From Hymenobacter lapidiphilus (GTDB taxonomy: Bacteria > Bacteroidota > Bacteroidia > Cytophagales > Hymenobacteraceae), in assembly GCF_013377885.1 (NCBI RefSeq), contig NZ_JABKAU010000034.1:1-52827 (forward strand): a stretch of DNA of 52,827 nucleotides, read 5' to 3'. Each line of letters begins with the position of its first letter. The first letter of the stretch is position 1. Below the pieces are notes generated by a model that was not told the DNA's origin, ran no database searches, and saw only the letters and a program-made list of their open reading frames with translations. Shown piece after piece: positions 15,964 through 24,597 of the stretch. The position numbers and the translations under genes are program-made.

Positions 15964-17382
15964 CTAATCCGTGGTCCAGATTTTGCCGGGATTCATGATG
16001 CCGTGCGGGTCGAACACCTGCTTGATGCCGCGCATCAGGTCCAGGTTAGCTTGCTGAAGCGCAATGCCTATGTAGCCTTTCTGCACCAATCCGATGCCGT
16101 GCTCGCCGGAAATAGTACCGCCGAGCTTCACGCAGAGTTCGAATATTTCGGTGATGGGCTGGCGCAGGCCCACGTTCCACATCTCGTCGTCGAGGTCGCC
16201 TCGGATGATGTTGACGTGCAGGTTGCCGTCGCCGGCATGGCCGTAGCAGACACTTTTGAAGCCGTAGCGCCGGCCTATTTCTTTCACGCCTTTAAGTAGC
16301 GTCGCCAGCTCAGCGCGGGGTACCACAGTATCCTCCTCCTTATACACTGAGTTGTAGCGCACGGCGTTGCCGATATTGCGGCGAATTTTCCACAGCTCGT
16401 CTTTCTGGGTGGCATTGTCGGCCAGCAGAATCTCTGCTACATCGTAGCGCTCCAGCACTTCGTACACCTGCTCGGCTTCCTTATAAAGCTGGTCAATATC
16501 CTGGCCGTCGAGCTCGATGAGCAAATGCGCCGTTATGTCTTCGGGCAGCGCGAGGGGAATCTGGAGGTATTCGCTGGACCAGGCAATGGCCTCGCGCTCC
16601 ATGAATTCCATGCCCGACGGGATGATACCGGCGCGGAAAACGGCCGCTACGGCTTCGGCGGCCTGGGCCTCCTGCCGGAAGGGCACCAGCATCAGGATAT
16701 TGTGCTTCGGGTAGGGCAGTAGCCGGAATACGGCTTTGGTGATGATCCCCAGCGTGCCCTCGGAGCCCACCATCAGCTGGGTGAGGTTGTAGCCGGTGGA
16801 GTTTTTAAGCGTGTTGGCAGCCGTCCAGATAATGTCGCCGGTGGGCAGTACGACCTGCAGGTTGAGCACGTAGTCGCGGGTGGTGCCGTATTTCACGGCT
16901 TTGGGGCCGCCGCTGCTGTGGGCCAGGTTGCCGCCTAAAAAGCAGCTACCCTTACTGGCCGGGTCGGGCGGATAGAACAGGCCCACCTCTTTCACCGCGT
17001 TCTGGAATACCTCGTTGATAACGCCCGGCTCGACAGTGGCCTGCAGGTTGCGCTCATCAATTTCGATGATTTTATTCAGCCGCTCGGTACTCAACACCAA
17101 CCCCTGATGCAGCGGCAGCGCCCCGCCGCTCAGGCCCGTGCCCGCCCCACGGGCCGTTACCGGGATATGATGCTCGTGGCAGAGGCGCACAATTTGGCTT
17201 ATCTCGTTGGCGTTAGCGGGCTTTACCACCACATCGGGGGCGTAGTGCAGGTCTTCGGTATGGTCGCGGCCGTAGCCGGCGTACTCGGCGGCTTCGGTGC
17301 GCTGGGCCGTAAGCACATAGGCCGGGCCGACAATTTCTTCAAAATGAGCCACTAAGGCCGGAGTCAGCACCTGGAAATCCAT
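15964..17382 (-). CDS. glcD: GlcD-like FAD-linked oxidase (glycolate or D-lactate oxidase type)
   Basis: A 472-residue flavoprotein from the ATG at 17382; two further upstream codons begin with TTG. The FAD_binding_4 domain contains PVTARGAGTGLSGGALPL near residue 75, and the C-terminal FAD-oxidase domain contains CYGHAGDGNLHVN, SGEHGIG and the closing DPHGIMNPGKIW. These are the signatures of glycolate oxidase subunit GlcD and D-lactate dehydrogenases, which oxidise 2-hydroxy acids and pass electrons to the quinone pool. GlcE and GlcF partners are not adjacent, so a stand-alone D-2-hydroxyacid dehydrogenase is as likely. It is divergent from the NlpC/P60 lipoprotein gene, with starts 43 nt apart. 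Substrate is undecided. Confidence 0.85.
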   Translation of the reverse strand: MDFQVLTPALVAHFEEIVGPAYVLTAQRTEAAEYAGYGRDHTEDLHYAPDVVVKPANANEISQIVRLCHEHHIPVTARGAGTGLSGGALPLHQGLVLSTERLNKIIEIDERNLQATVEPGVINEVFQNAVKEVGLFYPPDPASKGSCFLGGNLAHSSGGPKAVKYGTTRDYVLNLQVVLPTGDIIWTAANTLKNSTGYNLTQLMVGSEGTLGIITKAVFRLLPYPKHNILMLVPFRQEAQAAEAVAAVFRAGIIPSGMEFMEREAIAWSSEYLQIPLALPEDITAHLLIELDGQDIDQLYKEAEQVYEVLERYDVAEILLADNATQKDELWKIRRNIGNAVRYNSVYKEEDTVVPRAELATLLKGVKEIGRRYGFKSVCYGHAGDGNLHVNIIRGDLDDEMWNVGLRQPITEIFELCVKLGGTISGEHGIGLVQKGYIGIALQQANLDLMRGIKQVFDPHGIMNPGKIWTTD

Positions 17383-17412
17383 GAGCAAGCGAGAGAAAGT
17401 GAAGAGGGTGCG

Positions 17413-17420
17413 TATCTTTG
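17413..17420 (+). promoter_or_regulatory. -7 box TATCTTTG just before the NlpC/P60 gene
   Basis: Matches TAnnTTTG, 5 nt upstream of the ATG at 17426, so transcription would begin at or near the start codon. It lies in the 43-nt divergent space shared with the glcD-like gene. Confidence 0.45.
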
Positions 17421-17425
17421 TGCTA

Positions 17426-18106
17426 ATGCAGGAATACAGTACGAAGATAAGTTATTCGGCCTGGTGGCGGCGATGGGCGCTTCCGGTTTTAGTGCTACTG
17501 GCGTTGAGTGCGCTGCCGGGCTGCAACGCCGGCAAGGTAAATTACAACAACGGCCGTTACCACTCGGCGCGCGACATGGCGCGCATAAAGGCTTCCGAGC
17601 GGGCCCGCGGCCGGGGCCGGGCCCCGGTTACCGTAAAAACCAAGTCGAAAACCGCGGCCGGCCGCACTAAAATAGTCTCACGCCGGCCCGGGGCTGCTCC
17701 CATTGCCGCCAATGTTTCCAGACCCATTGCCGAGGTAATCCAAACTGCCCGCTCGTACCAGGGCGTACCTTATAAGTACGGCGGTACTACCCGCCTGGGC
17801 ATGGACTGCTCGGGGCTGCTGCACGAGTCGTTTGCGGCTATCAATGTCGACATCCCGCGCTCCAGCAACGAGCAGGCGGTGTGGGGTGCCCCCATAAAGC
17901 CGCAGGAGCTGCAACCCGGCGACCTGGTATTTTTTGGGGCCTCGCCGGGTAGCAACACCATTACCCATGTAGGAATGGTAACCGTGGCGACGCCTGAGAG
18001 TGTGCAGTTTATCCACTCTTCCAGCTCACTGGGTGTTATTGAGAATGCATTGGAAACAGATTATTACCTGAGCCGATTTATTAAGGCCGTAAGACCCAGG
18101 TTATGA
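17426..18106 (+). CDS. NlpC/P60 cell-wall hydrolase lipoprotein
   Basis: About 226 residues from the ATG at 17426. The open frame reaches 17381 but would overlap the divergent gene. A lipoprotein signal peptide runs to the lipobox LPGC with Cys33. A basic, probably unstructured linker (residues about 55-90) leads to an NlpC/P60 domain from about 100. The catalytic cysteine is Cys128 in GMDCSGL and the histidine is His181 in THVGMV. Such enzymes cleave the gamma-D-Glu to diamino-acid bond of peptidoglycan peptides. It is probably anchored to the periplasmic face of a membrane and acts in wall remodelling. The two TACCTTTG boxes after it belong to the following receptor gene. Confidence 0.88.
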   Translation: MQEYSTKISYSAWWRRWALPVLVLLALSALPGCNAGKVNYNNGRYHSARDMARIKASERARGRGRAPVTVKTKSKTAAGRTKIVSRRPGAAPIAANVSRPIAEVIQTARSYQGVPYKYGGTTRLGMDCSGLLHESFAAINVDIPRSSNEQAVWGAPIKPQELQPGDLVFFGASPGSNTITHVGMVTVATPESVQFIHSSSSLGVIENALETDYYLSRFIKAVRPRL

Positions 18107-18117
18107 AATCAACCAGT

Positions 18118-18125
18118 TACCTTTG
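18118..18125 (+). promoter_or_regulatory. -7 box TACCTTTG, distal candidate for the TonB receptor
   Basis: Lies 12 nt after the NlpC/P60 stop and 162 nt before the receptor start. It is followed by CGG, as the proximal copy at 18226 is. Two similar boxes may reflect tandem promoters. Confidence 0.4.
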
Positions 18126-18225
18126 CGGCCATTAAGCCTTCCGGAGCTTACGCTTCGTGCTTTGGCTACAGGTTTGAATAAAGCAAACATCACACTCCCG
18201 TAACATGTACCGGCCTTTGGGGCCT

Positions 18226-18233
18226 TACCTTTG
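18226..18233 (+). promoter_or_regulatory. -7 box TACCTTTG, proximal promoter of the TonB receptor
   Basis: Perfect TAnnTTTG match 54 nt before the ATG at 18288. The TTG inside it could be misread as a start codon of a longer frame, but the signal peptide begins properly at 18288. Confidence 0.5.
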
Positions 18234-18287
18234 CGGAAGCTTTTTACTTTTTTTCAAAAGCCCCTTTTTCACCCATTCCCCTCTTCT

Positions 18288-21200
18288 ATGAGACGCCACC
18301 TTTACGCTTCAGTAGCGCTGCTGCCAATGGCCCTTGTATCGGCACACACAGCCTGGGCCCAGGTAACAACTTCGGCCATGAGCGGTGTTGTTACTGATAA
18401 ATCGGGCGAAGGGTTGCCCGGTGCTACGGTAATTGCCGTCCACACGCCTACCAACACCCAATACGTGGCCCCTACCAATTCGGAAGGTCGCTTTAACATT
18501 CAGGGCATGCGTGTGGGCGGACCCTATACGGTGCGCGTTACGTTCGTAGGTTATAAGGAGTCGGTGCGGGAGAACATCTTTCTCACCCTAGGCCAGAACC
18601 TGCGCCTCGATGTGAACCTAAATGAGTCGGAGCAGACGCTTGGCGAGGTAGTGGTAACGGGCACACAAGATCGTAATATCAACGCCGGCCGTACTGGTGC
18701 TGCTACTACGGTATCGCGCGAGCAAATCCAGCGCCTGCCGACTCTGAGCCGGAGTATCACCGACTTCGTTCGCCTCTCGCCCCAGTCCAACGGCGGCGGT
18801 AGCTCCTCGATTGGTGGTGCCAACAACCGTTACAACAACATTACGATTGACGGCGCGGTAAACAACGACGTATTCGGTTTGTCGGGCTCGGGTACGCCCG
18901 GCGGCCAGACGGGCACCTCGCCCATCTCACTCGACGCTATCCAGGAAATCCAGGTAGTCGTCGCTCCCTACGATGTAAAGCTGGGCAACTTTACGGGCGG
19001 CGGCGTGAATGCCGTAACCCGCTCGGGTACCAACGACCTGTCGGCCTCCGTGTACGCCTTCGGCCGTAACGAGAAATTGGTAGGCAAGAGCGTAACCGAG
19101 CCCCGTACGAAGGCAACCGATTTCTACCGCTATCAGACGGGTGCACGCGTAGGTGGCGCTGTTGTAAGAGATAAAGTGTTCTTCTTCGTGAATGCCGAGA
19201 TTGACCGCCGCAGCTCACCGCTGGGCTTCGACCTAGGCACCGCGGCCTCGCAAATCGACCCGGTGGTGGCTAAAACCATTGCCGACCGCGCGCTGTCGAA
19301 ATACGGTTATGATGTAGGTAACTACGGCAGCGAAACGCTTCTCACCGAGAGCACTAAAATCTTCGGCCGCCTCGACTTCAACCTCAACCAGAACAACCAG
19401 CTGACGATCCGCCACAACTTCATCGATGCCTTCGATGATGCTATTGGCCGCAGCAACACCTCGCTGCAGTACGGCAACAATGCCTACCGCATCAGCAGCA
19501 AAACCAACAGTTCGGTACTTGAACTCAACAGCCGCCTGGGTAAGTTCTCCAACAATCTGCTGCTCAGCTACCAGACCGTCCGCGACTCACGTGATGTACC
19601 GGGCACGCTCTTCCCGACCTTTGAAATCAACGAGGGCGGTAACCGCTACACCCTGGGTACCCAGCGCAGCTCGGGTTTTAACTCCCTGAACCAGGATATT
19701 TTCGAGTTCACCGATAACCTGACCCGCGCATTCGGCAAGCATACCGTTACGCTGGGCACGCACAACGAGTTCTTCAAGTTCAACAACCTGTTCATTAACA
19801 ACGGGGTGGGCTACTACCAGTTCAACACGCTGGCTGACTTCCTAAACGAGCGTCCTAACCGCCTGCAGGCGGCCTACGCCACCCGCGACGGAGGTGCGGC
19901 CCAGTTCAGTGCCATGCAGTTCGGTGCTTATATTCAGGACGAATTCTCGCCCATCGAGAACCTGCGCCTGACCGCCGGTCTTCGCGTCGACGCGCCGTTC
20001 TTCTTCGACAAGCCCGGCTTCAACCAAGGCGTTACCACTACGTTCCCGGGCATCCGCACCGATGAACTGCCCAACGGTCAGTTGCTGTTCGCGCCGCGTC
20101 TGGGTTTCAACTGGGACGTAAACAACGATGCCCGCCTGCAGCTCCGCGGTGGTACGGGTATCTTCAGCGGCCGGGTGCCATTCGTGTTCCTGTCCAACAA
20201 CTTCACCAACAGCGGTCTGATTCAGGGCGCGGTGGATGCCCGCCCCACGGGCACGGGTGCCAACACGGTGTACCCAACCATCGTAACCGATCCATCGCAG
20301 ATTCCGACCGTCTTCGCGGGTTCGGTTTCGCCTAGGTCGGAAATCAACGTATCGAACAAAGACTTCAAGCTGCCCCAAGTGTGGCGTACCAACTTGGCCG
20401 TCGACTTCCGTCTGCCTGGTGATGTAATTGCCACATTGGAAGGCATTTACTCGAAGACGCTCAACGACATCTACTACCAAAACATCAACTTGGTGGCTCC
20501 AACCGGCCGCTTGGCTGGTCCCGACCAGCGCCCGTTCTATCCGAACGCCCGTCAGGTTAACAGCAAAGACTACACTAACGTGCTGCTGCTTGATAACACG
20601 AACAAGGGTTACCGCTACAACGTAACGGGCCAGCTGCAGAAAAACTTCATCAATGGCATCAATACGTCGGCGTCGTACACCTACGGTGTTTCCAAGGAAG
20701 TAAACAGCGGCGCCAGCAGCACGGCTCTCTCGAACTGGCAGTTCAACCAGGTACAGTTCGATCCGAACAACCCTGAGTTGGGCTTCTCGCGCAACGACCA
20801 GCGCCACCGCGTGCTGCTGACCGGCGGCTATACCTTCCGCTACGCCGGCGATAAGCTCTCGACCAACATCTCGGTTATCTATGAAGGCCTAGCCGGAGCG
20901 CCTATCGCCTACGTGTACGGCCTGGGTGGTCGCGACATCAACAACGATGGTGCCTTTGCTAACGACCTGATCTACATCCCGCGTGATGTTCGTAACCCCG
21001 CCGAAATCCGCCTCGTAAAGAGCGGCTCGTCGGACACGCGTAGCATCGAGGAAATCCAGAATCAGCTGGATGCCTTCATCGAAAACGACCCCTACCTGCG
21101 TAGCAACCGGGGCCAATATGCCGAGCGTTTCGCCGGCCGTACTCCTTGGACCAACCAGGTAGATGTTCGTATTGCTCAGAACATTAACTTCTTGGCTGGC

Positions 21201-21455
21201 GGCCAGAAGAACTCCTTCCAGATTACGCTTGACGTACAGAACGTGGGCAATCTGGTCAATAAGGACTGGGGTCGTCAGTACTTCGTGAACAACAGCGCCG
21301 TTGAATTGCTGCGCGTAGAATCGGCCGCCGCTGGTGCGCAGCCGACCATCTCGTTCCCCGCTACGTTTGCTGCCAACGGCAACCGCGGCTACAGCGAGTC
21401 GTTCTTCGGTTCACGCTGGCAGGGACAGTTGGGCTTGCGCTACTCGTTCAACTAA
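18288..21455 (+). CDS. Oar-like TonB-dependent outer-membrane receptor
   Basis: About 1055 residues from the ATG at 18288. A signal peptide (MRRHLYASVALLPMALVSAH, cleavage near AWA-Q) is followed by a carboxypeptidase regulatory-like domain (about 28-115: GVVTDKSGEGLPGATV). Then come a plug domain (about 120-260) and a large beta-barrel ending in GQLGLRYSFN, a C-terminus suited to outer-membrane insertion. The plug retains the ITIDGAVNNDVFG-type segment typical of Oar-like receptors. Such proteins import large substrates, or act in adhesion or protease handling, using TonB energy. No SusD partner follows, so it is not a canonical polysaccharide-utilisation pair. An intrinsic terminator lies 24 nt after the stop. 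Ligand unknown. Confidence 0.9.
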   Translation: MRRHLYASVALLPMALVSAHTAWAQVTTSAMSGVVTDKSGEGLPGATVIAVHTPTNTQYVAPTNSEGRFNIQGMRVGGPYTVRVTFVGYKESVRENIFLTLGQNLRLDVNLNESEQTLGEVVVTGTQDRNINAGRTGAATTVSREQIQRLPTLSRSITDFVRLSPQSNGGGSSSIGGANNRYNNITIDGAVNNDVFGLSGSGTPGGQTGTSPISLDAIQEIQVVVAPYDVKLGNFTGGGVNAVTRSGTNDLSASVYAFGRNEKLVGKSVTEPRTKATDFYRYQTGARVGGAVVRDKVFFFVNAEIDRRSSPLGFDLGTAASQIDPVVAKTIADRALSKYGYDVGNYGSETLLTESTKIFGRLDFNLNQNNQLTIRHNFIDAFDDAIGRSNTSLQYGNNAYRISSKTNSSVLELNSRLGKFSNNLLLSYQTVRDSRDVPGTLFPTFEINEGGNRYTLGTQRSSGFNSLNQDIFEFTDNLTRAFGKHTVTLGTHNEFFKFNNLFINNGVGYYQFNTLADFLNERPNRLQAAYATRDGGAAQFSAMQFGAYIQDEFSPIENLRLTAGLRVDAPFFFDKPGFNQGVTTTFPGIRTDELPNGQLLFAPRLGFNWDVNNDARLQLRGGTGIFSGRVPFVFLSNNFTNSGLIQGAVDARPTGTGANTVYPTIVTDPSQIPTVFAGSVSPRSEINVSNKDFKLPQVWRTNLAVDFRLPGDVIATLEGIYSKTLNDIYYQNINLVAPTGRLAGPDQRPFYPNARQVNSKDYTNVLLLDNTNKGYRYNVTGQLQKNFINGINTSASYTYGVSKEVNSGASSTALSNWQFNQVQFDPNNPELGFSRNDQRHRVLLTGGYTFRYAGDKLSTNISVIYEGLAGAPIAYVYGLGGRDINNDGAFANDLIYIPRDVRNPAEIRLVKSGSSDTRSIEEIQNQLDAFIENDPYLRSNRGQYAERFAGRTPWTNQVDVRIAQNINFLAGGQKNSFQITLDVQNVGNLVNKDWGRQYFVNNSAVELLRVESAAAGAQPTISFPATFAANGNRGYSESFFGSRWQGQLGLRYSFN

Positions 21456-21479
21456 GTCAGTCAGTTAGTTAAGTACCTG

Positions 21480-21516
21480 AAAACGGGCTGGCAGCGTTGC
21501 CAGCCCGTTTTTTTTT
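21480..21516 (+). terminator. Intrinsic terminator of the TonB receptor gene
   Basis: AAAACGGGCTGGCA and its complement pair perfectly over 14 bp around a 4-nt loop GCGT, followed by a run of T. A standard strong terminator. Confidence 0.9.
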
Positions 21517-21548
21517 GCGCCCTGCCTTGCGGAATCAAAAAGAGCGCG

Positions 21549-21556
21549 TACTTTTG
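21549..21556 (+). promoter_or_regulatory. -7 box TACTTTTG upstream of the tRNA-Ala pair
   Basis: Matches TAnnTTTG, 42 nt before the first tRNA. It is the only plausible promoter between the receptor terminator and the tRNA genes. Confidence 0.5.
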
Positions 21557-21597
21557 CCTCACCAAAACGCAACCGGCGGCTTGGTGCAGTACCACGA

Positions 21598-21671
<74 letters not shown>

Positions 21672-21707
21672 CTCCCGTTTCGCAACCGGCGAAACGTGTA
21701 CTACCCC

Positions 21708-21781
<74 letters not shown>

Positions 21782-21823
21782 CGGACTACGGATTAGCGCG
21801 AATTTTAACGGATTGCGCGGATT

Positions 21824-21883
21824 CTGTGAATGAAAGCAAAAAGGCCACCTCAACTGAGGTGGCCTTTTTGCTTTCATTCACAG
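21824..21883. terminator. Perfect 29-bp hairpin between the tRNAs and cysK
   Basis: Arms 21824-21852 and 21855-21883 are exact complements with a 2-nt loop. The core AAAAAGGCCACCTCA...TGAGGTGGCCTTTTT works as a terminator on both strands, serving the tRNA pair and the convergent cysK. Pairing extends 10 nt beyond the T-run on each side. Upstream, 21789-21823 holds a direct repeat of CGGATT-GCGCG type, otherwise nothing. Confidence 0.8.
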
Positions 21884-21903
21884 CCCGTTCGGCTCTAATC
21901 CGG

Positions 21904-22824
21904 TTAGGAGAATAGGCCTTCTACCGACAGGTACCGTTCGCCGGTGTCGTAGCAGAAGGTGAGCACGCGGCTGTTCTGGGGCATATCGGCCAGTTTTTGG
22001 GCCACGGCAGCCAGCGAGGCACCCGAGGAGATGCCGATGAAAATACCCTCTTCGCGGGCGGCCCGGCGGGCCATATCGGAAGCAGCTTGCTGGCCCACCT
22101 GAATGGTGCCGTCGAGCAGGTCGGTATGCAGGTTTTCGGGGATGAAGCCCGCCCCTACCCCCTGAATGGGGTGCGGCCCGGGTGCGCCACCGCTGATGAC
22201 GGGTGAAAGCTCGGGCTCGACGGCAAACACCTGCATATCCGGAAACTTCGGCTTGAGCACTTCGGCTACGCCTGTCAGGTGGCCGCCGGTCCCTACGCCC
22301 GTTATGTAATAGTGGAAACCCTCGGGCGCATCGGCCAGAATTTCGCGGGCCGTGTGCTCGGTGTGGGCCTTGATGTTGGCCGGGTTATCGAACTGCCCCG
22401 GCATCCACGCGTTGGGGTCGGCAGCTACCAACTCCTCGGCCCGCGCAATGGCGCCTTTCATGCCTTTCTCACGAGGCGTAAGCTCTAGGGAAGCCCCGTA
22501 GGCGGCCATCAGGCGGCGGCGCTCGATGCTCATGCTCTCGGGCATTACAAGCGTCACCTTATAGCCCTTCACGGCGCCAACCATAGCCAGGCCCACGCCG
22601 GTGTTGCCCGAGGTTGGCTCGATGATAACGCTACCGGGTTTCAGGATGCCGCTTTTTTCGGCCTCCTCAATCATGCTCAGAGCAATACGGTCTTTAATGC
22701 TGCCGCCGGGGTTGGCGCGCTCCAGCTTCATCCAGACCTCCACATCGGGCCGGTCGGCGAACAGGCGGTTGAGGCGTAGCAGCGGCGTGTTGCCGATGGT
22801 ATCGAGAATGGTATTGGCTTTCAT
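21904..22824 (-). CDS. cysK: Cysteine synthase (O-acetylserine sulfhydrylase)
   Basis: A 306-residue fold-type II PLP enzyme. Lys44 in GGSIKDR is the Schiff-base lysine, TSGNTG (71-76) is the substrate loop, GTGGHLTG binds the PLP phosphate and SSGAS lies near the C-terminus. It makes L-cysteine from O-acetylserine and sulfide in the cytoplasm. The serine acetyltransferase gene lies upstream on the same strand, so both steps of cysteine synthesis are adjacent, separated by 158 nt holding a palindromic repeat. CysK rather than CysM is favoured by length and sequence, but the two are hard to separate by eye. Confidence 0.92.
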   Translation of the reverse strand: MKANTILDTIGNTPLLRLNRLFADRPDVEVWMKLERANPGGSIKDRIALSMIEEAEKSGILKPGSVIIEPTSGNTGVGLAMVGAVKGYKVTLVMPESMSIERRRLMAAYGASLELTPREKGMKGAIARAEELVAADPNAWMPGQFDNPANIKAHTEHTAREILADAPEGFHYYITGVGTGGHLTGVAEVLKPKFPDMQVFAVEPELSPVISGGAPGPHPIQGVGAGFIPENLHTDLLDGTIQVGQQAASDMARRAAREEGIFIGISSGASLAAVAQKLADMPQNSRVLTFCYDTGERYLSVEGLFS

Positions 22825-22871
22825 TTCTTAGGGGTTAGAAGGCAGATGTTAGGAGGGAGATGTGAGAAAAG

Positions 22872-22971
22872 GAACGTCATTCTGAGCGAAGCCGAAGAAT
22901 CTCTACCGATGGTAATCATGTCGCCCGCAACAAAGCGGTAGAGATTCTTCGGCAAGCTCAGAATGACGTTC
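22872..22971. repeat. Palindromic family B element between cysE and cysK
   Basis: Left arm AACGTCATTCTGAGCGAAGC... and its mirrored partner (about 35 nt, few mismatches) meet around CTACCG/CGGTAG with a loop of about 32 nt. The same core (CTGAGC...CCGAAG...ATCTCTACCG) is found at 24406-24571 and 41185-41334. Its position between two genes of one pathway means a cysE-cysK transcript would contain it. Confidence 0.75.
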
Positions 22972-22982
22972 TCTCTCACTTC

Positions 22983-23822
22983 TCAAATGGAAAACATGAT
23001 ATCCCCGGCCGGGTCTTCGGTCCGGGTAACGTGGATTTGGGCTTTATGGTAAACACGCGAGTGCGAGGGCACACTCTCGGTCAGCCAGACATTACCGCCA
23101 ATAATACTGTGGCGGCCAACGGTTGTGCTACCACCCAGGATAGTAGCGCCGGCATAAATTACTACGTCGTCTTCGATGGTGGGGTGGCGCTTGATGCCCT
23201 CCAGGTGCTTGCCTACGCTCAGGGCCCCGAGCGTAACGCCCTGAAAAATCTTCACCCGGGCCCCGATAAGGCAGGTTTCGCCGATAACCAGGCCCGTGCC
23301 GTGGTCGATGCAGAAAGAGGGGCCGATGTTGGCACCGGGGTGGATGTCGATGCCGGTGCGCTGGTGGGCATACTCGCTGAGCAGGCGCGGTACCCGCGGC
23401 ACCCCGCGCCGGTGCAAGCCGTGGGCAAAGCGGTGCAGGGCCGTGGCGTAGAACCCCGGATAAGTAGTGATGACCTCTGCCAGATCCTGGGCGGCCGGGT
23501 CGGCGGCTACGATGGCCTCGGCATCGAGCAGCAGTGTTTGACGCAGGACTGGCAACGCGGCCATAGAAGCTACCGCGTACTGGATAGCTTCGGCAGGCGT
23601 GGCGACGGCCTGTAGCAGTTCGGCCAGGTCGTTCTGGAGCAGGCGTAGCGTGGCGGCCAGCGCGTCGGCGTTGGGCAGGGGGCGCGGGGCACGCTCCGGA
23701 AACAACAGCGCCAGCAGCCGATCGGCCAGCTGGCAGAAGCCGGCGCCGGGCAATGGGGCGGCCGTGGCCTGGTGGGCACGGGCCAGCAGGGCGAGGAAAT
23801 CGGGGTCGTGGGGAGGAGCCAT
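22983..23822 (-). CDS. cysE: Serine O-acetyltransferase
   Basis: About 279 residues. The ATG at 23822 is preferred over a TTG five codons upstream. The N-terminal half is helical. The C-terminal half is a left-handed hexapeptide beta-helix (NIGPSFCIDHGTGLVIGETC, then IGARVKIFQGVTLGA, then TILGGSTTVGRHS), with the active-site histidine in DHGTG. It acetylates L-serine with acetyl-CoA to give the substrate of CysK, the next gene downstream. The longer N-terminus is like EpsC/SatA types common in Bacteroidota. It is divergent from the cupin gene. No sulfur riboswitch is recognisable upstream. Confidence 0.9.
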   Translation of the reverse strand: MAPPHDPDFLALLARAHQATAAPLPGAGFCQLADRLLALLFPERAPRPLPNADALAATLRLLQNDLAELLQAVATPAEAIQYAVASMAALPVLRQTLLLDAEAIVAADPAAQDLAEVITTYPGFYATALHRFAHGLHRRGVPRVPRLLSEYAHQRTGIDIHPGANIGPSFCIDHGTGLVIGETCLIGARVKIFQGVTLGALSVGKHLEGIKRHPTIEDDVVIYAGATILGGSTTVGRHSIIGGNVWLTESVPSHSRVYHKAQIHVTRTEDPAGDIMFSI

Positions 23823-24004
23823 GCAGGGAGTTGACAACTGATGGGCAACTGCAGCTCGACGGCAGTACCCAAGAGAGAAGTAACCATTGGCCGGAGCCGA
23901 AGGTTTGGCCCCGCACCCGACGCGGCAGGCAACAACCTCGGGGCTGCGGGCTGCGTTAGCGGGGAAGTAATGTAAATTTCTTCACTTTTTATTTAACGTA
24001 TACC

Positions 24005-24346
24005 ATGGCTGATACCACCATCACCAAAGTAGATTCGCAACACTCGCCCAAAGGCCCCGATGGCGAAAAGTACCTGGCTTCGGGCGTTCACGTTGCTATG
24101 CGCATGTGGGAAAACGAGCAGCCCGGCGAGCCGAAAGAGTCGTCGGCCAGTGCCTACGAAACAGTAGGCTACGTGCTGAAAGGCCGTGCCGAGCTGCACA
24201 TAGAAGGCCAGATGGTTGTGCTGGAGCCCGGCAACTCCTGGGTAGTGCCAAAAGGAGCCTCGCATACCTACAAGATTCTCGAGGCCTTTTCGGCCGTAGA
24301 GGCTACCACGCCCCCCGCCCAGGCCCACGGCCGCGACGATAAGTAG
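24005..24346 (+). CDS. Small single-domain cupin protein
   Basis: A 113-residue soluble protein forming one cupin barrel. Residues about 45-85 (ETVGYVLKGRAELHIEGQMV and LEPGNSWVVPKGASHTY) carry the two cupin motifs. The first motif lacks most metal-binding histidines, leaving His in HIEG and in ASHTY. Function is unknown; small cupins of this kind are sensors, isomerases or storage proteins. It is divergent from cysE and followed by a strong terminator, so it appears to be a single-gene unit. Confidence 0.75.
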   Translation: MADTTITKVDSQHSPKGPDGEKYLASGVHVAMRMWENEQPGEPKESSASAYETVGYVLKGRAELHIEGQMVVLEPGNSWVVPKGASHTYKILEAFSAVEATTPPAQAHGRDDK

Positions 24347-24364
24347 CTGTTAGCTGTAAAAACG

Positions 24365-24402
24365 AAAAACCCCACCTTGGCAGCTGCCGGGGTGGGGTTT
24401 TT
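24365..24402 (+). terminator. Intrinsic terminator of the cupin gene
   Basis: AAAAACCCCACC and its complement (24391-24402) form a 12-bp stem around a loop that contains the self-complementary GGCAGCTGCC. The stem ends in a T-run, 19 nt after the stop codon. Confidence 0.88.
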
Positions 24403-24405
24403 GTT

Positions 24406-24571
24406 ATGGGGCTGTTTACAAAGTACCCGGAATCAATCAGACCATCATGCTGAGCGCAGCCGAAGCATCTCTACCGTTTCGCAGCAGTCGTTCAACGAAG
24501 CGGTAGAGATGCTTCGGCTGCGCTCAGCATGATGGTCTGATTGATTCCGGGTACTTTGTAAACAGCCTCAT
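24406..24571. repeat. Long palindromic element, 71-bp arms, family B
   Basis: Left arm 24406-24476 and right arm 24501-24571 match at 70 of 71 positions around a 24-nt loop. The core CATGCTGAGCGCAGCCGAAG, ATCTCTACCG is shared with 22872-22971 and 41185-41334. The outer GCTGTTTA is shared with 15872 and 41185. The loop contains GTTCAACG (24490-24497), complement of the CGTTGAAC motif. It lies between the convergent cupin and HEAT/cyclophilin genes. Confidence 0.85.
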
Positions 24572-24597
24572 GGTGATCTTCCCGGTAAACAAACCAA

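Noticed and set aside
18231..18287. N-terminal extension of the TonB receptor from TTG at 18231
   Set aside because: The TTG lies inside the promoter box and the extension hides the signal peptide that starts at 18288.
19842..20807. 321-residue minus-strand frame inside the TonB receptor gene
   Set aside because: Antisense shadow of a clear barrel-coding sequence; no recognisable motif.
22825..24004. Cysteine or SAM riboswitch near cysK-cysE
   Set aside because: The only strong structure is the family B palindrome; no riboswitch-like conserved junction is visible.
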